From Sphingomonas aurea (GTDB lineage Bacteria; Pseudomonadota; Alphaproteobacteria; Sphingomonadales; Sphingomonadaceae): a stretch of 64,000 nucleotides of DNA. The position numbers and the translations under genes are program-made. Numbering within the stretch: the first letter of the stretch is position 1; each line of letters opens with the position of its first letter. Under the pieces are notes generated by a model. It was not told the DNA's origin. It was given only the letters and a program-made list of their open reading frames with translations, and did not search any database. The stretch is taken from assembly GCF_030678875.1 (NCBI RefSeq), contig NZ_JAUUDS010000001.1, positions 868,001 to 932,000 on the forward strand, given 5' to 3'. Below are positions 7,821 through 16,090 of the stretch, one piece after another.

Positions 7821-8917
7821 TGGATTTCCACCACTATGACGACCGGCAGATGCTGGCCGACACGCTGCGTCGCTATCTGGCCGCGGAGGCGCCGGTCGAG
7901 GCGCGCAACCGGGTCGCCTATGGCGATACCGGGTACAGCCCGGCGGTGTGGGCGGGGCTGGGCGAACTCGGCATCGCGGGCGCGCTGTTCGGCGAGGATG
8001 CGGGTGGCTTCGGCGGGTCGGGCTTCGACATCATGGTCGTGTTCGAGGAACTGGGCCGCGCGCTGGCGGTCGAGCCATTCCTCGGCACGCTGATGGCCGG
8101 GCGCGCACTGGCGATTGCGGCGCCGGAGCATGCGGCGCTGGCGGAAATCGTGGCAGGGACGTCGATAATCGCCTTCGCTCATCAGGAGCCGCAGGACCGC
8201 GCAGCCGGCGATCCGCTCGCCACCCGCGCGACGAAGGTCGAGGGCGGCTGGTCGCTCGACGGTGCCAAGGCGGTGGTCGCGCAGGCCGAGGCGGCGGCGC
8301 TGCTGCTCGTGTCCGCCGAGACGGAGGATGGCCGGTCGCTGTTTCTGGTGCCGGCGGGCGCAAAGGGGCTGACGATCCGCGGCTATGCCAATGTCGATGG
8401 CGGGCGCTCGGCTGAGGTGACGCTGCGCGGGGTCGTGGTGGCGGACCGGGTCGCGGCGGATGGTGCCGCCGCGATCGCCGAGGCCGAGGCGGCCGGGCTG
8501 CTCGCCCTGTCGGCGGAGGGGCTGGGCGCGATGGAGGTCGCGAAGGAGGCGACCATCGAATATCTGCGCACCCGCAAGCAGTTCGGCGTGCCGATCGGCA
8601 AATTCCAGGCGCTCCAGCATCGCATCGCCACCGTGCTGATGGAGGTGGAGCAGGCACGCTCGGCGGTCATCAACGCGGCGGATGCGTTCGATAACAAGAG
8701 CGGTACGGCGCGCGACCGGATATTGTCGGCGGCCAAGCACACGATCGGCGCGATCGGGCAGCTTGTGGCCGAGGAGGCTATCCAGATGCATGGCGGCATC
8801 GGCATGACCTGGGAATTGCCGCTGTCCCACTATGCCAAGCGGATCACGATGATCGACCAGCAACTGGGCGATCAGGACCAGCATCTGCAGCGGTTCATCG
8901 CGTTGGGGCGGAGCTAA
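7820..8917 (+). CDS. Acyl-CoA dehydrogenase, small subunit of a pair
   Basis: A 365-aa acyl-CoA dehydrogenase homologue, more divergent than its neighbour. It retains the middle-domain pattern DGAKAVV and the C-terminal TRKQFGVPIGKFQALQH FAD-contact segment, followed by QMHGGIGMTWE. The canonical FAD-binding SEPGSGSD loop is not conserved (AHQEPQDRAAGDP instead). It overlaps the upstream subunit by one base, so equal expression and an alpha-beta complex are likely. Similar pairs occur in dicarboxylic-acid and sterol side-chain breakdown. No CoA ligase, hydratase or thiolase gene is adjacent, so the pathway is not given by context. Confidence 0.85.
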   Translation: MDFHHYDDRQMLADTLRRYLAAEAPVEARNRVAYGDTGYSPAVWAGLGELGIAGALFGEDAGGFGGSGFDIMVVFEELGRALAVEPFLGTLMAGRALAIAAPEHAALAEIVAGTSIIAFAHQEPQDRAAGDPLATRATKVEGGWSLDGAKAVVAQAEAAALLLVSAETEDGRSLFLVPAGAKGLTIRGYANVDGGRSAEVTLRGVVVADRVAADGAAAIAEAEAAGLLALSAEGLGAMEVAKEATIEYLRTRKQFGVPIGKFQALQHRIATVLMEVEQARSAVINAADAFDNKSGTARDRILSAAKHTIGAIGQLVAEEAIQMHGGIGMTWELPLSHYAKRITMIDQQLGDQDQHLQRFIALGRS

Positions 8918-8960
8918 TCATTACCCGGCATGGGCGGGCGCTCAGAGGATCAAGGATCAT

Positions 8961-9131
8961 TTCGCGCAAAGACGCAAAGACGCGAAGGAAGAAGAATGAT
9001 GTTCGCGCGGAGACGCGGAGGTGTTGCATCCAGCCGTGCGGCAGCTTTTCATCGCTGATCGTTTCTGAACAGGGGTGCGCTGGCGCGCACGAGACACCTT
9101 CGCGTCTTCGCGCGAACACCTTTTTTCTTCG
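8961..9131. repeat. Imperfect inverted/direct repeat cluster
   Basis: The 223-bp gap holds no gene but a repeat with two purine-rich direct copies (8961-8988 and 9002-9020, both reading TTCGCGC followed by GACGC units) and an inverted copy at 9094-9117. The 24 bases at 9001-9024 match the reverse complement of 9094-9117 at 22 positions. The repeat lies between convergent genes, the small acyl-CoA dehydrogenase subunit and the hydroxy-acid oxidase. It is probably a dispersed intergenic element that could also end transcription from both sides. Confidence 0.6.
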
Positions 9132-9140
9132 TCGCGCCGG

Positions 9141-10310
9141 TCAGGCGAGATACTCGCGTCCGAGATCCCGCACGTCGCAGCAGCCGATCAGGCCCATGGT
9201 CAGGTCGAGTTCGGCGATGACATTGTCGATCACCGCTTCCACGCCCGCCTGTCCGGCGGCGGCGAGGCCCCAAATATAGGGGCGGCCGAGCAGCACCGCG
9301 TCGGCGCCGAGCGCCAGCGCCCTGGCGACGTCGGCGCCGCCGCGGATGCCGCTGTCGAACAGCACGCGCGCGCGGCCGGCGACGGCGTCGACGCAGCGGC
9401 CGAGCTGCGCGGCCGAGCCGACCGCACCGTCGACCTGCCGGCCGCCATGGTTGGAGACGATGATGCCGTCCCAGCCCTCGCCCGCCACACGGGCGGCGTC
9501 GGCGGGGTGCTGGATGCCCTTCAACACCACTGGCAGGCCGGTCCACTCACGGATCCTCGCCAGCCGCTGCCAGTCGAGCGTGGGGTCCGAGTAGAGGCGG
9601 GTGAAGAGCTGCGCGGCAGCGAGCATGTCCTCCTCGGGTGGGCGGGCGAGCATCGAGCGGAACACCGGATCGCTGGTATACTGGGCGATCCCCTGCCCCT
9701 TCAGGAACGGCAGGAAGCCGTGGTCGAGATCTGCCGGGCGCCAGCCGAGCATGGTCGTGTCGAGGGTGACGACGATCGCCTCGCATCCGGCGGCTTCGGC
9801 ACGGCGGACCAGGCTCTCGGCGAGGTCGTCGGAGCGGGTCCAGTAGAGCTGGAACCAGCGCGGCCCCTGCCCCATCGCCGCCGCGCAGTCCTCCATGGCG
9901 ACCGATGCCTGGTTGGAAAAGACCATCGGCACGCCCCTTGCCGCCGCGGCGCGGGCGGTGGCGAGGTCGGCGTCGGCATGCGCCAGCTCCTGCACGCCGA
10001 TCGGTGCAAGGAGGAGCGGTGCCGGCAGGCGCCGGCCGAACAGCTCGATGCCGAGCGAGCGCTCGCCGACGTCGCGTAGCATGCGCGGGACGAGCCGGAC
10101 GGCGTCGAGCGCGGCGCGGTTGGCGCCCTCGGTCGTGCCCGATCCGGCGGAGCGGAGATAGCCGAACGCCTGCGGCGTCATCGCCGCCTCGGCCGCGCGC
10201 TCCAGCGCGTCGACGGCGAACGGGACGGTCGGGGCCTGCCCCATCAGTCCGGCGGCATAGGCCTGCGCCAGGCGGATCGGGCCGGGGCCGGGCGAAACTG
10301 CGTGGGTCAT
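9141..10310 (-). CDS. FMN-dependent alpha-hydroxy-acid oxidase / lactate 2-monooxygenase-like
   Basis: A 389-aa TIM-barrel flavoenzyme that oxidises a 2-hydroxy acid, probably lactate, to the 2-oxo acid. LLLAPIGVQELAH and NQASVAMEDC form the FMN pocket. VVTLDTTMLGWRPAD is the strand-4 region. SNHGGRQVDG carries the active-site His and Arg, and FDSGIRGG plus LGRPYIWG bind the FMN phosphate. The length and the LGWRPADL loop are closer to lactate 2-monooxygenase than to membrane LldD. The ATG overlaps the stop of the pirin gene by 4 bp, so it is the second gene of a two-gene operon. Confidence 0.87.
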   Translation of the reverse strand: MTHAVSPGPGPIRLAQAYAAGLMGQAPTVPFAVDALERAAEAAMTPQAFGYLRSAGSGTTEGANRAALDAVRLVPRMLRDVGERSLGIELFGRRLPAPLLLAPIGVQELAHADADLATARAAAARGVPMVFSNQASVAMEDCAAAMGQGPRWFQLYWTRSDDLAESLVRRAEAAGCEAIVVTLDTTMLGWRPADLDHGFLPFLKGQGIAQYTSDPVFRSMLARPPEEDMLAAAQLFTRLYSDPTLDWQRLARIREWTGLPVVLKGIQHPADAARVAGEGWDGIIVSNHGGRQVDGAVGSAAQLGRCVDAVAGRARVLFDSGIRGGADVARALALGADAVLLGRPYIWGLAAAGQAGVEAVIDNVIAELDLTMGLIGCCDVRDLGREYLA

Positions 10311-11227
10311 GGATAGCGCACCGGGGCGGGCTCGTCGGGGAGCGGGATGAATTCATGCTCCTCGGGCACGTCGGCGAAGCGGCGCCCGCGCCAGTCCGCC
10401 TTGGCCTGCTCGATCCGGTCGGGGCGAGAGGAGACGAAGTTCCAGTAGATATGGCGCTGCTCGGGGAAGGGCTCGCCGCCGATCAGCATCAGGCGCGTTG
10501 GGCCCTCGGCACGGACGACCACTTCGGCCTCGGGCTTGAGCACGACCAGCTCGCCCGCAGCGAAGCCGCCGGTCTGGCCGACGACCTGGATCGCGCCCTC
10601 GACGACGTAGAGCGCACGCTCGACATGCTCGGCGCCAGGGCGATAGCGCGCACCGTCGGCCAGCACGATGTCGGCATAGACCAGGTCGGAGAAGGTCATG
10701 ACCGGCGATGTCATGCCGTCGGCCGAGCCGGCGATCACGGTAACCGTTGTGCCCTCTGCGCTGGCGGTGGGGATCGCCGCGGCCTTGTAGTGGGCGAAAT
10801 CGGCGGCGACCTCTTCCTTGTCGGCGGGCAGCGCGATCCACGTCTGGAGGCCGTAGAGGCTGGTGTCGGCGGCGCGCTGTTCCGGGCCGGTGCGTTCGGA
10901 ATGGACGATGCCCTGCCCCGCGGTCATCCAGTTGACCTCGCCCGGGCGGATCGCCTGGACCGAGCCGACGCTGTCGCGGTGCATGATCTCCCCACCGAGC
11001 AGATAGGTGACCGTGGCGAGGCCAATATGCGGATGGGGCCGCACGTCCAGCCCCTCGCCACCGCGAAACGCCGCGGGACCCATCTGGTCGAAGAAGATGA
11101 AGGGCCCGACCATCCGCCGGTGCGCGGAAGGCAGCGCGCGGCGGACGGTGAAGCCGTCGCCCAGATCGCGCGTCGGCGGCAGGATGACCTGCTCGACGCC
11201 GTCTATGTCGCTGGACCGGATCGACAT
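10307..11227 (-). CDS. Pirin family bicupin
   Basis: A 306-aa pirin. The N-terminal cupin carries the metal ligands in DVRPHPHIGLATVTYLL and HSERTGPEQR, the pirin signature of three His and one Glu. The C-terminal cupin ends at FVSSRPDRIEQAKADW. Members are cytosolic Fe-dependent proteins with quercetinase-like or redox-sensing roles. The start at 11227 has a clear AAGGAG eight bases upstream, and longer readings lack one. It is the first gene of an operon with the hydroxy-acid oxidase. A specific partner is not evident. Confidence 0.9.
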   Translation of the reverse strand: MSIRSSDIDGVEQVILPPTRDLGDGFTVRRALPSAHRRMVGPFIFFDQMGPAAFRGGEGLDVRPHPHIGLATVTYLLGGEIMHRDSVGSVQAIRPGEVNWMTAGQGIVHSERTGPEQRAADTSLYGLQTWIALPADKEEVAADFAHYKAAAIPTASAEGTTVTVIAGSADGMTSPVMTFSDLVYADIVLADGARYRPGAEHVERALYVVEGAIQVVGQTGGFAAGELVVLKPEAEVVVRAEGPTRLMLIGGEPFPEQRHIYWNFVSSRPDRIEQAKADWRGRRFADVPEEHEFIPLPDEPAPVRYP

Positions 11228-11288
11228 GCGGGCAACTCCTTGTTCCATCGTGATCGTGCGCAAGCCTAGCGAGTGACATCGGCGCCGG

Positions 11289-11323
11289 GAAGGCGATGAC
11301 GGGCATGTCATCGTTTCGCCTTC
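11289..11323. promoter_or_regulatory. Imperfect hairpin in divergent promoter region
   Basis: The 198-bp gap between pirin and the TonB receptor holds one clear dyad. The inner arms CGATGAC (11294-11300) and GTCATCG (11307-11313) are perfect, extended outward by GAAGG/CCTTC with a two-base bulge. It could be an operator or a leader hairpin for the receptor, which has its own GGGGGA ribosome site just before 11426. No promoter boxes could be assigned. Confidence 0.25.
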
Positions 11324-11425
11324 TGTACGTCACGCACACGTCACCCCGCCGTCATCGGAGCGTCGCCAAGCGCTCCTACCGGGGCCGCAGAACGGCCGGA
11401 AAGGCCGGTTATCGGGGGAAATTTC

Positions 11426-14400
11426 ATGTTCGCATCGCCCGCGCGGCCCGTCCGCGCCCGTCTTCTCGCGCGTGCCCTGCTGCTGGGCTGCGCCGCCTGG
11501 CCGGCGGCGGTGATCGCCGCACCGGCGGCCGAGGGGAGCGCCGCCGATGCGGTCGCACGCGGCGAGGGCGTGCTGACCGGTACCGTGACGCAAGGGGGCA
11601 GCGGCGAGTATCTGGACGGCGCGTCCGTATCGATCCCGGCGCTGCGGCTGGAGACGGCGGCGGACCGGTCGGGCCGCTACACGCTGACCGGCATCCCGGC
11701 GGGCACGTTCGAGGTGGTGGTCCGCTATGTCGGCTTTCCCGACCTGCGCCGACAGGTAACGATCGGGGCGGAGGCGCAGACGCTGGACGTCGCGCTGACC
11801 CCGGCCGCCGAGAGTGAGGGCGAGGAGATCGTGGTACGCGGCTCGCGCCCGATCGCCGAGTCCGAGGCGGCGGCGCTGCAGCTGCAGCGAACCAGCCCGG
11901 CGCTGGTGTCGGTGATCGCATCGGACTCGGTCGGCCGCCTGCCCGACCAGAATGTGGCACAGGCGGTCAGCCGCCTGCCGGGCGTCGGCGTGCAGCGCGA
12001 CCAGGGGCAGGCCCGCTACATCAACCTGCGCGGCGCGCCGATTAACTGGACGACACTGTCGTTCGACGGCATCAACGTCGTCAGCCCGGAAGGGCGCGAC
12101 GCGCGGTTCGATTCCATTCCCTCGGCGATCGCATCCCAGATCGTCGTGCGCAAGGCGGTGACCCCGGACATGACCGGCGAGACGATCGCGGGCAATGTCG
12201 ACATCATCACCCGCTCGGCCTTCGATTATCCGGGCTTTCGCGGCCAGGCGAAGGGTGGCGTCGGCCATGTCGAGCTGGGCAAGAAAACCGAGTATGAGGC
12301 GTATCTGGTCCTGTCCGACCGGTTCCAGACCGGCATCGGCGAGTTCGGCATCGTCTCGTCGGGCAGCATCTATCGCCGCGGCATGGTCACCGACAATTTC
12401 GAGACCGATTTCGAGGCGGTGGACCGCGACCAGCGGCCGGGCTTCGCCGACCGCATCTGGGCGCGCGAGACGGAGAACAAGCTGTATCGGCTGACGCGCA
12501 AGAACTACTCGCTGTCCAGCCGGCTCGACTTTCGGCCCAACGACGGCAACTCGCGGCTGTTCGCTGAGACGATCTACTCGGCGTTCCAGGACGACGAGCA
12601 GCGCAACAACTATATCTTCGACCTCGACGACCAGCAGTCGCGCGTTCCCAACGGCACCGCGGCCTGCACCGTCAACGCGACGCCGGCGGCCGGCACGACG
12701 GGCTATGCCGACGTCTGCACCGGCAACACGCCGCTAGCAGGAACGGTGTACGGTATCGACCTGAACTCCAACTTCCTGGTGCGGGCATACAAGCAGTCGG
12801 TGTTCACCAACACGGTCGGCGGCGACCATGAGCTGGGCGACTGGACGGTGAAGTGGCGCGGGAATTACAGCCGCTCGATCGACGACCGCTCGGCACCGGG
12901 GCAGCTGAACTATGACAGCCCTGGCTTCGGCACCAACGGCGCCAATGCGGGCAATCGCCTGACCGTCGGTTACGACCTGACCGATCCGCAGCTGGCCAAG
13001 GTGCAGCTGTTCCGCACCATCCGCAACGCCAACGGGACGTTCTCTCGTGGCGCGCGGGTCACGGCGATCGAGGATTTCCCGCGTACCCTGACGCGGCTGC
13101 GCTCCCTAAAGGCGAAGGACGTGACCGAGGCGTACACCGCCAAGCTGGACGTGACGCGCGAGATGGAGCTGTTCGCGACGCCGGTGACCTTTGCCGGCGG
13201 CGTCCGCTATGACGACCGGACCAAGACGTCGCGCGAATATGCGATCGACACCACCAATATCAGCACGCTGGGCGTCGCCACGGGGTATGATGCGATCGCC
13301 ACGACCGGCGGGTTCCAGGGCGAGATCCCGCTCGGCTACACCTTCCAGTATTTCGACCGGGACAAGCTGCTTGCGCTGGTCGACAAGGCGAAGGCGGTGC
13401 TGCCGTACAGTTTCGTTCGCGCCAATTACTACAAGGTGCAGGAGAAGGTGTACTCCGCCTATGCGATGGCGACGGTGACCACCGGCTGGGGCAACGTGAT
13501 CGGCGGCGCGCGCGTCGAGCATATCCGCAACGACAGCGCCGCCTTCGCCAACACCACGCCGATCGACGTGAAGAGCGAGCAGACCTTGGTCTATCCCAGC
13601 CTCCACCTGAACTGGGACGTGAACCAGCAGATGAAGGCGCGGCTGTCGTTCAATACCGGCGCGGCGCGGCCCGATTACGACCAGCTGCGCCCCAACCTGA
13701 CCTTCAACGACGCCAACCTGACCATCTCCGGCGGCAATCCGGAGGCGAAGCCGGAGAAGGCGAAGGGCGTCGACCTGTACGTCGAATATTACACGATGCC
13801 GCGCGGCTTCCTGTCGGTCGGCGTCTTCTACAAGGACGTGACCGACGTGCTGTTCGATTCAGTGGGCACGTTCGGGCGCACGACGCTGAACATCGGCGGC
13901 GTCGATCGGTCGCAGTATCAGTATGCGACGATCACCAATGGCGGTGACGGCTATATCCTGGGTCTGGAGGCGGCAATCCAGCAGCAGCTGGACCCGTTCG
14001 TCGCCGATCTGGACCTGCCCGACTGGATGGGCGGGTTCGGCGTGCAGCTGAACGCGACCCTGAACAAGAGCCGGGCGACCACCCTGCCCGTTGGCGTCGT
14101 GCCCGCGCGCAAGGTGCCGCTGCCCGGTGCGTCAGACGCGGTCTACAACCTGATCGGCTATTACGAGAAGTACGGCTTCTCGGCGCGGGTATCGTACCAG
14201 AACCGCTCGCCCTGGCTGGATGCGATCGGGTCGTTCGACAATGTCGGCGGCGTGGTGCGCGGGGTCGATGGCGGCGATTTCTACTGGGCCAAGGACGACG
14301 AGCTCGACGCCAGCCTGCGCTACGCGATCACGCCGAATATCGAGGTCTATGCCGATTTCGCCAACCTGCTGAACGGGCCGGGTCGCCGCTATGTCCGCTC

Positions 14401-14470
14401 GAGCCGCTACACGATTGAGCATGAGACGTTCGGGCGGCGCTACACCGGCGGCGTGCGGGTGACCTTCTGA
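11426..14470 (+). CDS. TonB-dependent receptor with carboxypeptidase-regulatory-like N-domain
   Basis: A 1014-aa outer-membrane receptor. A signal peptide (about residues 1-32) ends near AVIAAPAA. A CarboxypepD_reg-like beta-sandwich follows (about 50-130; TGIPAGTFEVVVRYVGF). The plug domain then runs from EEIVVRG to GNVDIITR (about 133-260), and a 22-strand barrel ends in the aromatic GGVRVTF. TonB and proton-motive force would drive uptake through it. The gene overlaps the downstream phytase by one base, so the imported compound is probably phytate or its breakdown products. The length is at the long end for the family, as in oligosaccharide and organophosphate receptors. Confidence 0.92.
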   Translation: MFASPARPVRARLLARALLLGCAAWPAAVIAAPAAEGSAADAVARGEGVLTGTVTQGGSGEYLDGASVSIPALRLETAADRSGRYTLTGIPAGTFEVVVRYVGFPDLRRQVTIGAEAQTLDVALTPAAESEGEEIVVRGSRPIAESEAAALQLQRTSPALVSVIASDSVGRLPDQNVAQAVSRLPGVGVQRDQGQARYINLRGAPINWTTLSFDGINVVSPEGRDARFDSIPSAIASQIVVRKAVTPDMTGETIAGNVDIITRSAFDYPGFRGQAKGGVGHVELGKKTEYEAYLVLSDRFQTGIGEFGIVSSGSIYRRGMVTDNFETDFEAVDRDQRPGFADRIWARETENKLYRLTRKNYSLSSRLDFRPNDGNSRLFAETIYSAFQDDEQRNNYIFDLDDQQSRVPNGTAACTVNATPAAGTTGYADVCTGNTPLAGTVYGIDLNSNFLVRAYKQSVFTNTVGGDHELGDWTVKWRGNYSRSIDDRSAPGQLNYDSPGFGTNGANAGNRLTVGYDLTDPQLAKVQLFRTIRNANGTFSRGARVTAIEDFPRTLTRLRSLKAKDVTEAYTAKLDVTREMELFATPVTFAGGVRYDDRTKTSREYAIDTTNISTLGVATGYDAIATTGGFQGEIPLGYTFQYFDRDKLLALVDKAKAVLPYSFVRANYYKVQEKVYSAYAMATVTTGWGNVIGGARVEHIRNDSAAFANTTPIDVKSEQTLVYPSLHLNWDVNQQMKARLSFNTGAARPDYDQLRPNLTFNDANLTISGGNPEAKPEKAKGVDLYVEYYTMPRGFLSVGVFYKDVTDVLFDSVGTFGRTTLNIGGVDRSQYQYATITNGGDGYILGLEAAIQQQLDPFVADLDLPDWMGGFGVQLNATLNKSRATTLPVGVVPARKVPLPGASDAVYNLIGYYEKYGFSARVSYQNRSPWLDAIGSFDNVGGVVRGVDGGDFYWAKDDELDASLRYAITPNIEVYADFANLLNGPGRRYVRSSRYTIEHETFGRRYTGGVRVTF

Positions 14471-15486
14471 TGCGCGCAGCCGTACTGGGCGCGCTGGCGC
14501 TATCGGCGTGCGCGACCCTGCCGGCGCCCGCAGGCGACGTACAGATGGTCCCGGCGACGGTGGAGACTGAGCCGGTCGCCAGCGCCGACGACGCCGCCGA
14601 CGACCCGGCGATCTGGCGCAACCCGCGTGCGCCGGAACGCAGCCTGGTGGTCGCGACCGACAAGCAGGCGGGCATCCATGTCTATGGGCTGGACGGCCGC
14701 CGGCTGAGCTACACGCCTGCGCCGCGACTGAACAATGTCGACCTGCGCGAGGTCGGCGGCCGCATCCTGGTCGCCGCCAGCGACCGGGCGGACGTAGCAC
14801 AGGCGCATGTCTCGCTGTTCGAGCTGGATCCGGCGACGGCGCGGCTGCGTCCGCTCGGCCGCTATCCGGTCGGTGCGGGCGAGGCATATGGCATGTGCCT
14901 GTGGACGCGGGCGCGCGACGGGGCGTTGTTCGGCTTCGTCGTGCTGAAGGACGGGCGAATCGATCAGGTCGCGATGCAAGGCGGCGCGGTGCCGCAGGTC
15001 CGCACCGTCCGCTCGATGAAGCTTGCCACCCAGTCCGAGGGGTGCGTGGCGGACGATCGCACCGGGCTGCTCTATGTCGCGGAGGAGGATGCCGGGCTGT
15101 GGCGCTTCGCCGCCGATCCCGCTGCGCCGGGCACCGCGACAGCGGTCGCAAGGGTGGACGGACGGACGCTGGTAGCGGATGCCGAGGGGCTCGCGCTGGC
15201 CCCGGCCGGACGGCGTGGCGGCTATCTGGTGGTGTCGAGTCAGGGCGACAATGCGTACACCCTCTACCGGCTGCCGGGCGTGACCTATGCAGGACGCTTC
15301 CGGATCGGGGGCGGCGCGATCTACGGGACGAGCGAGACGGACGGGATCGAGCTGATGCCCGGCGATTTCGGACCGGGGTTCCGCAAGGGGCTGTTCGTGG
15401 CGCAGGACGGCGACAATGCGCCGGCGACGCAGAACTTCAAATATGTCGACTGGGGCAAGGTGAAGCGCGCGCTGAAGCTGCGCTGA
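14470..15486 (+). CDS. Beta-propeller phytase, predicted lipoprotein
   Basis: A 338-aa protein starting at an ATG that overlaps the receptor stop. A short lipoprotein signal ends in the lipobox LSAC, with Cys14, so it is likely anchored in the periplasm or outer membrane. Typical beta-propeller phytase blades are visible: DDPAIW and ATDKQAGIHVYGLDG (first blade), LNNVDLREV, EAYGMCLW, SEGCVADDRTGLLYVAEEDAGLW, DAEGLAL and VVSSQGDNAY. The acidic residues in these segments are those that bind calcium and phosphate in the family. It hydrolyses phytate to lower inositol phosphates and phosphate. Coupled with the TonB receptor it forms a phytate-use unit. Confidence 0.92.
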   Translation: MRAAVLGALALSACATLPAPAGDVQMVPATVETEPVASADDAADDPAIWRNPRAPERSLVVATDKQAGIHVYGLDGRRLSYTPAPRLNNVDLREVGGRILVAASDRADVAQAHVSLFELDPATARLRPLGRYPVGAGEAYGMCLWTRARDGALFGFVVLKDGRIDQVAMQGGAVPQVRTVRSMKLATQSEGCVADDRTGLLYVAEEDAGLWRFAADPAAPGTATAVARVDGRTLVADAEGLALAPAGRRGGYLVVSSQGDNAYTLYRLPGVTYAGRFRIGGGAIYGTSETDGIELMPGDFGPGFRKGLFVAQDGDNAPATQNFKYVDWGKVKRALKLR

Positions 15487-15501
15487 TCCTGCCGACCCAA
15501 A

Positions 15502-15528
15502 CTCCCCTCCCTTGTTCAGGGAGGGGAG
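15502..15528 (+). terminator. GC-rich stem-loop after the phytase gene
   Basis: A perfect 11-bp stem (15502-15512 with 15518-15528) has a 5-base loop and begins 16 bp after the phytase stop. A purine-rich stretch follows rather than a T-run, so it is either a weak terminator or a dispersed CTCCCCTCCC-type palindrome. The nearby ATG at 15532 belongs to this repeat and is not a likely start for the next gene. Confidence 0.5.
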
Positions 15529-15591
15529 AAGATGGGGGTTGGACATTTGGTCCGGGTGACAGGGCGGCGGCGGGCGGCTAGGCACGAAAGT

Positions 15592-16002
15592 GTGACCAGC
15601 TTGCGCCGCCTTGTCTTGCAATCTCCGTGGCTTGCGGCCCTGCTGCTGCTGGCGACGCTGGCGGCGCGACTGATGGTGCCGACCGGATACATGGTCGCGC
15701 AGCAGGACGGGCATGCCGCGATCGTCCTGTGTCCGGGTGCGGCGGACGCCGCCCCCGTGGCGATGACGGGGATGCACCACGGCATGGCAAGCGACCATGC
15801 CCCCTCCCCCACGCATGACAAGCCCGAGCCGCCTTGCGCCTTTGCCGGGCTGAGCCTCCACGCGCTGGGCAGTGCCGATCCGCTGCTGCTGGCAGTGCTG
15901 ATCGCATTCGTGCTGGCGCTGGGAACGCGGAGCCGGCCGACGCCGCTCTCCGCGCCGCGGCTCTACTGGCGACCACCATCGCACGGCCCGCCGACCGCCT
16001 GA
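15592..16002 (+). CDS. DUF2946-like small exported protein, Met/His-rich
   Basis: About 136 aa from a GTG at 15592; a longer reading from 15532 runs through the repeat and lacks a plausible N-terminus. An N-terminal hydrophobic stretch (PWLAALLLLATLAARLMVP) is followed by GYMV and a Cys, then the metal-ligand-rich MTGMHHGMASDH, a CAFAGL motif and a second hydrophobic segment. The C-terminus YWRPPSHGPP is typical of DUF2946 proteins. These are often found just before copper-linked TonB receptors. It lies 88 bp upstream of such a receptor. A role in periplasmic copper or other metal handling is inferred. Confidence 0.7.
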   Translation: MTSLRRLVLQSPWLAALLLLATLAARLMVPTGYMVAQQDGHAAIVLCPGAADAAPVAMTGMHHGMASDHAPSPTHDKPEPPCAFAGLSLHALGSADPLLLAVLIAFVLALGTRSRPTPLSAPRLYWRPPSHGPPTA

Positions 16003-16090
16003 TCGCTCCGTCAGCGCGCCTGCCCGGATCGGGCGGCGCATCCGGTCCACGTCCCGCGCGGCTGCACGGGGCGGTCGAGAAGGTCGTTCA

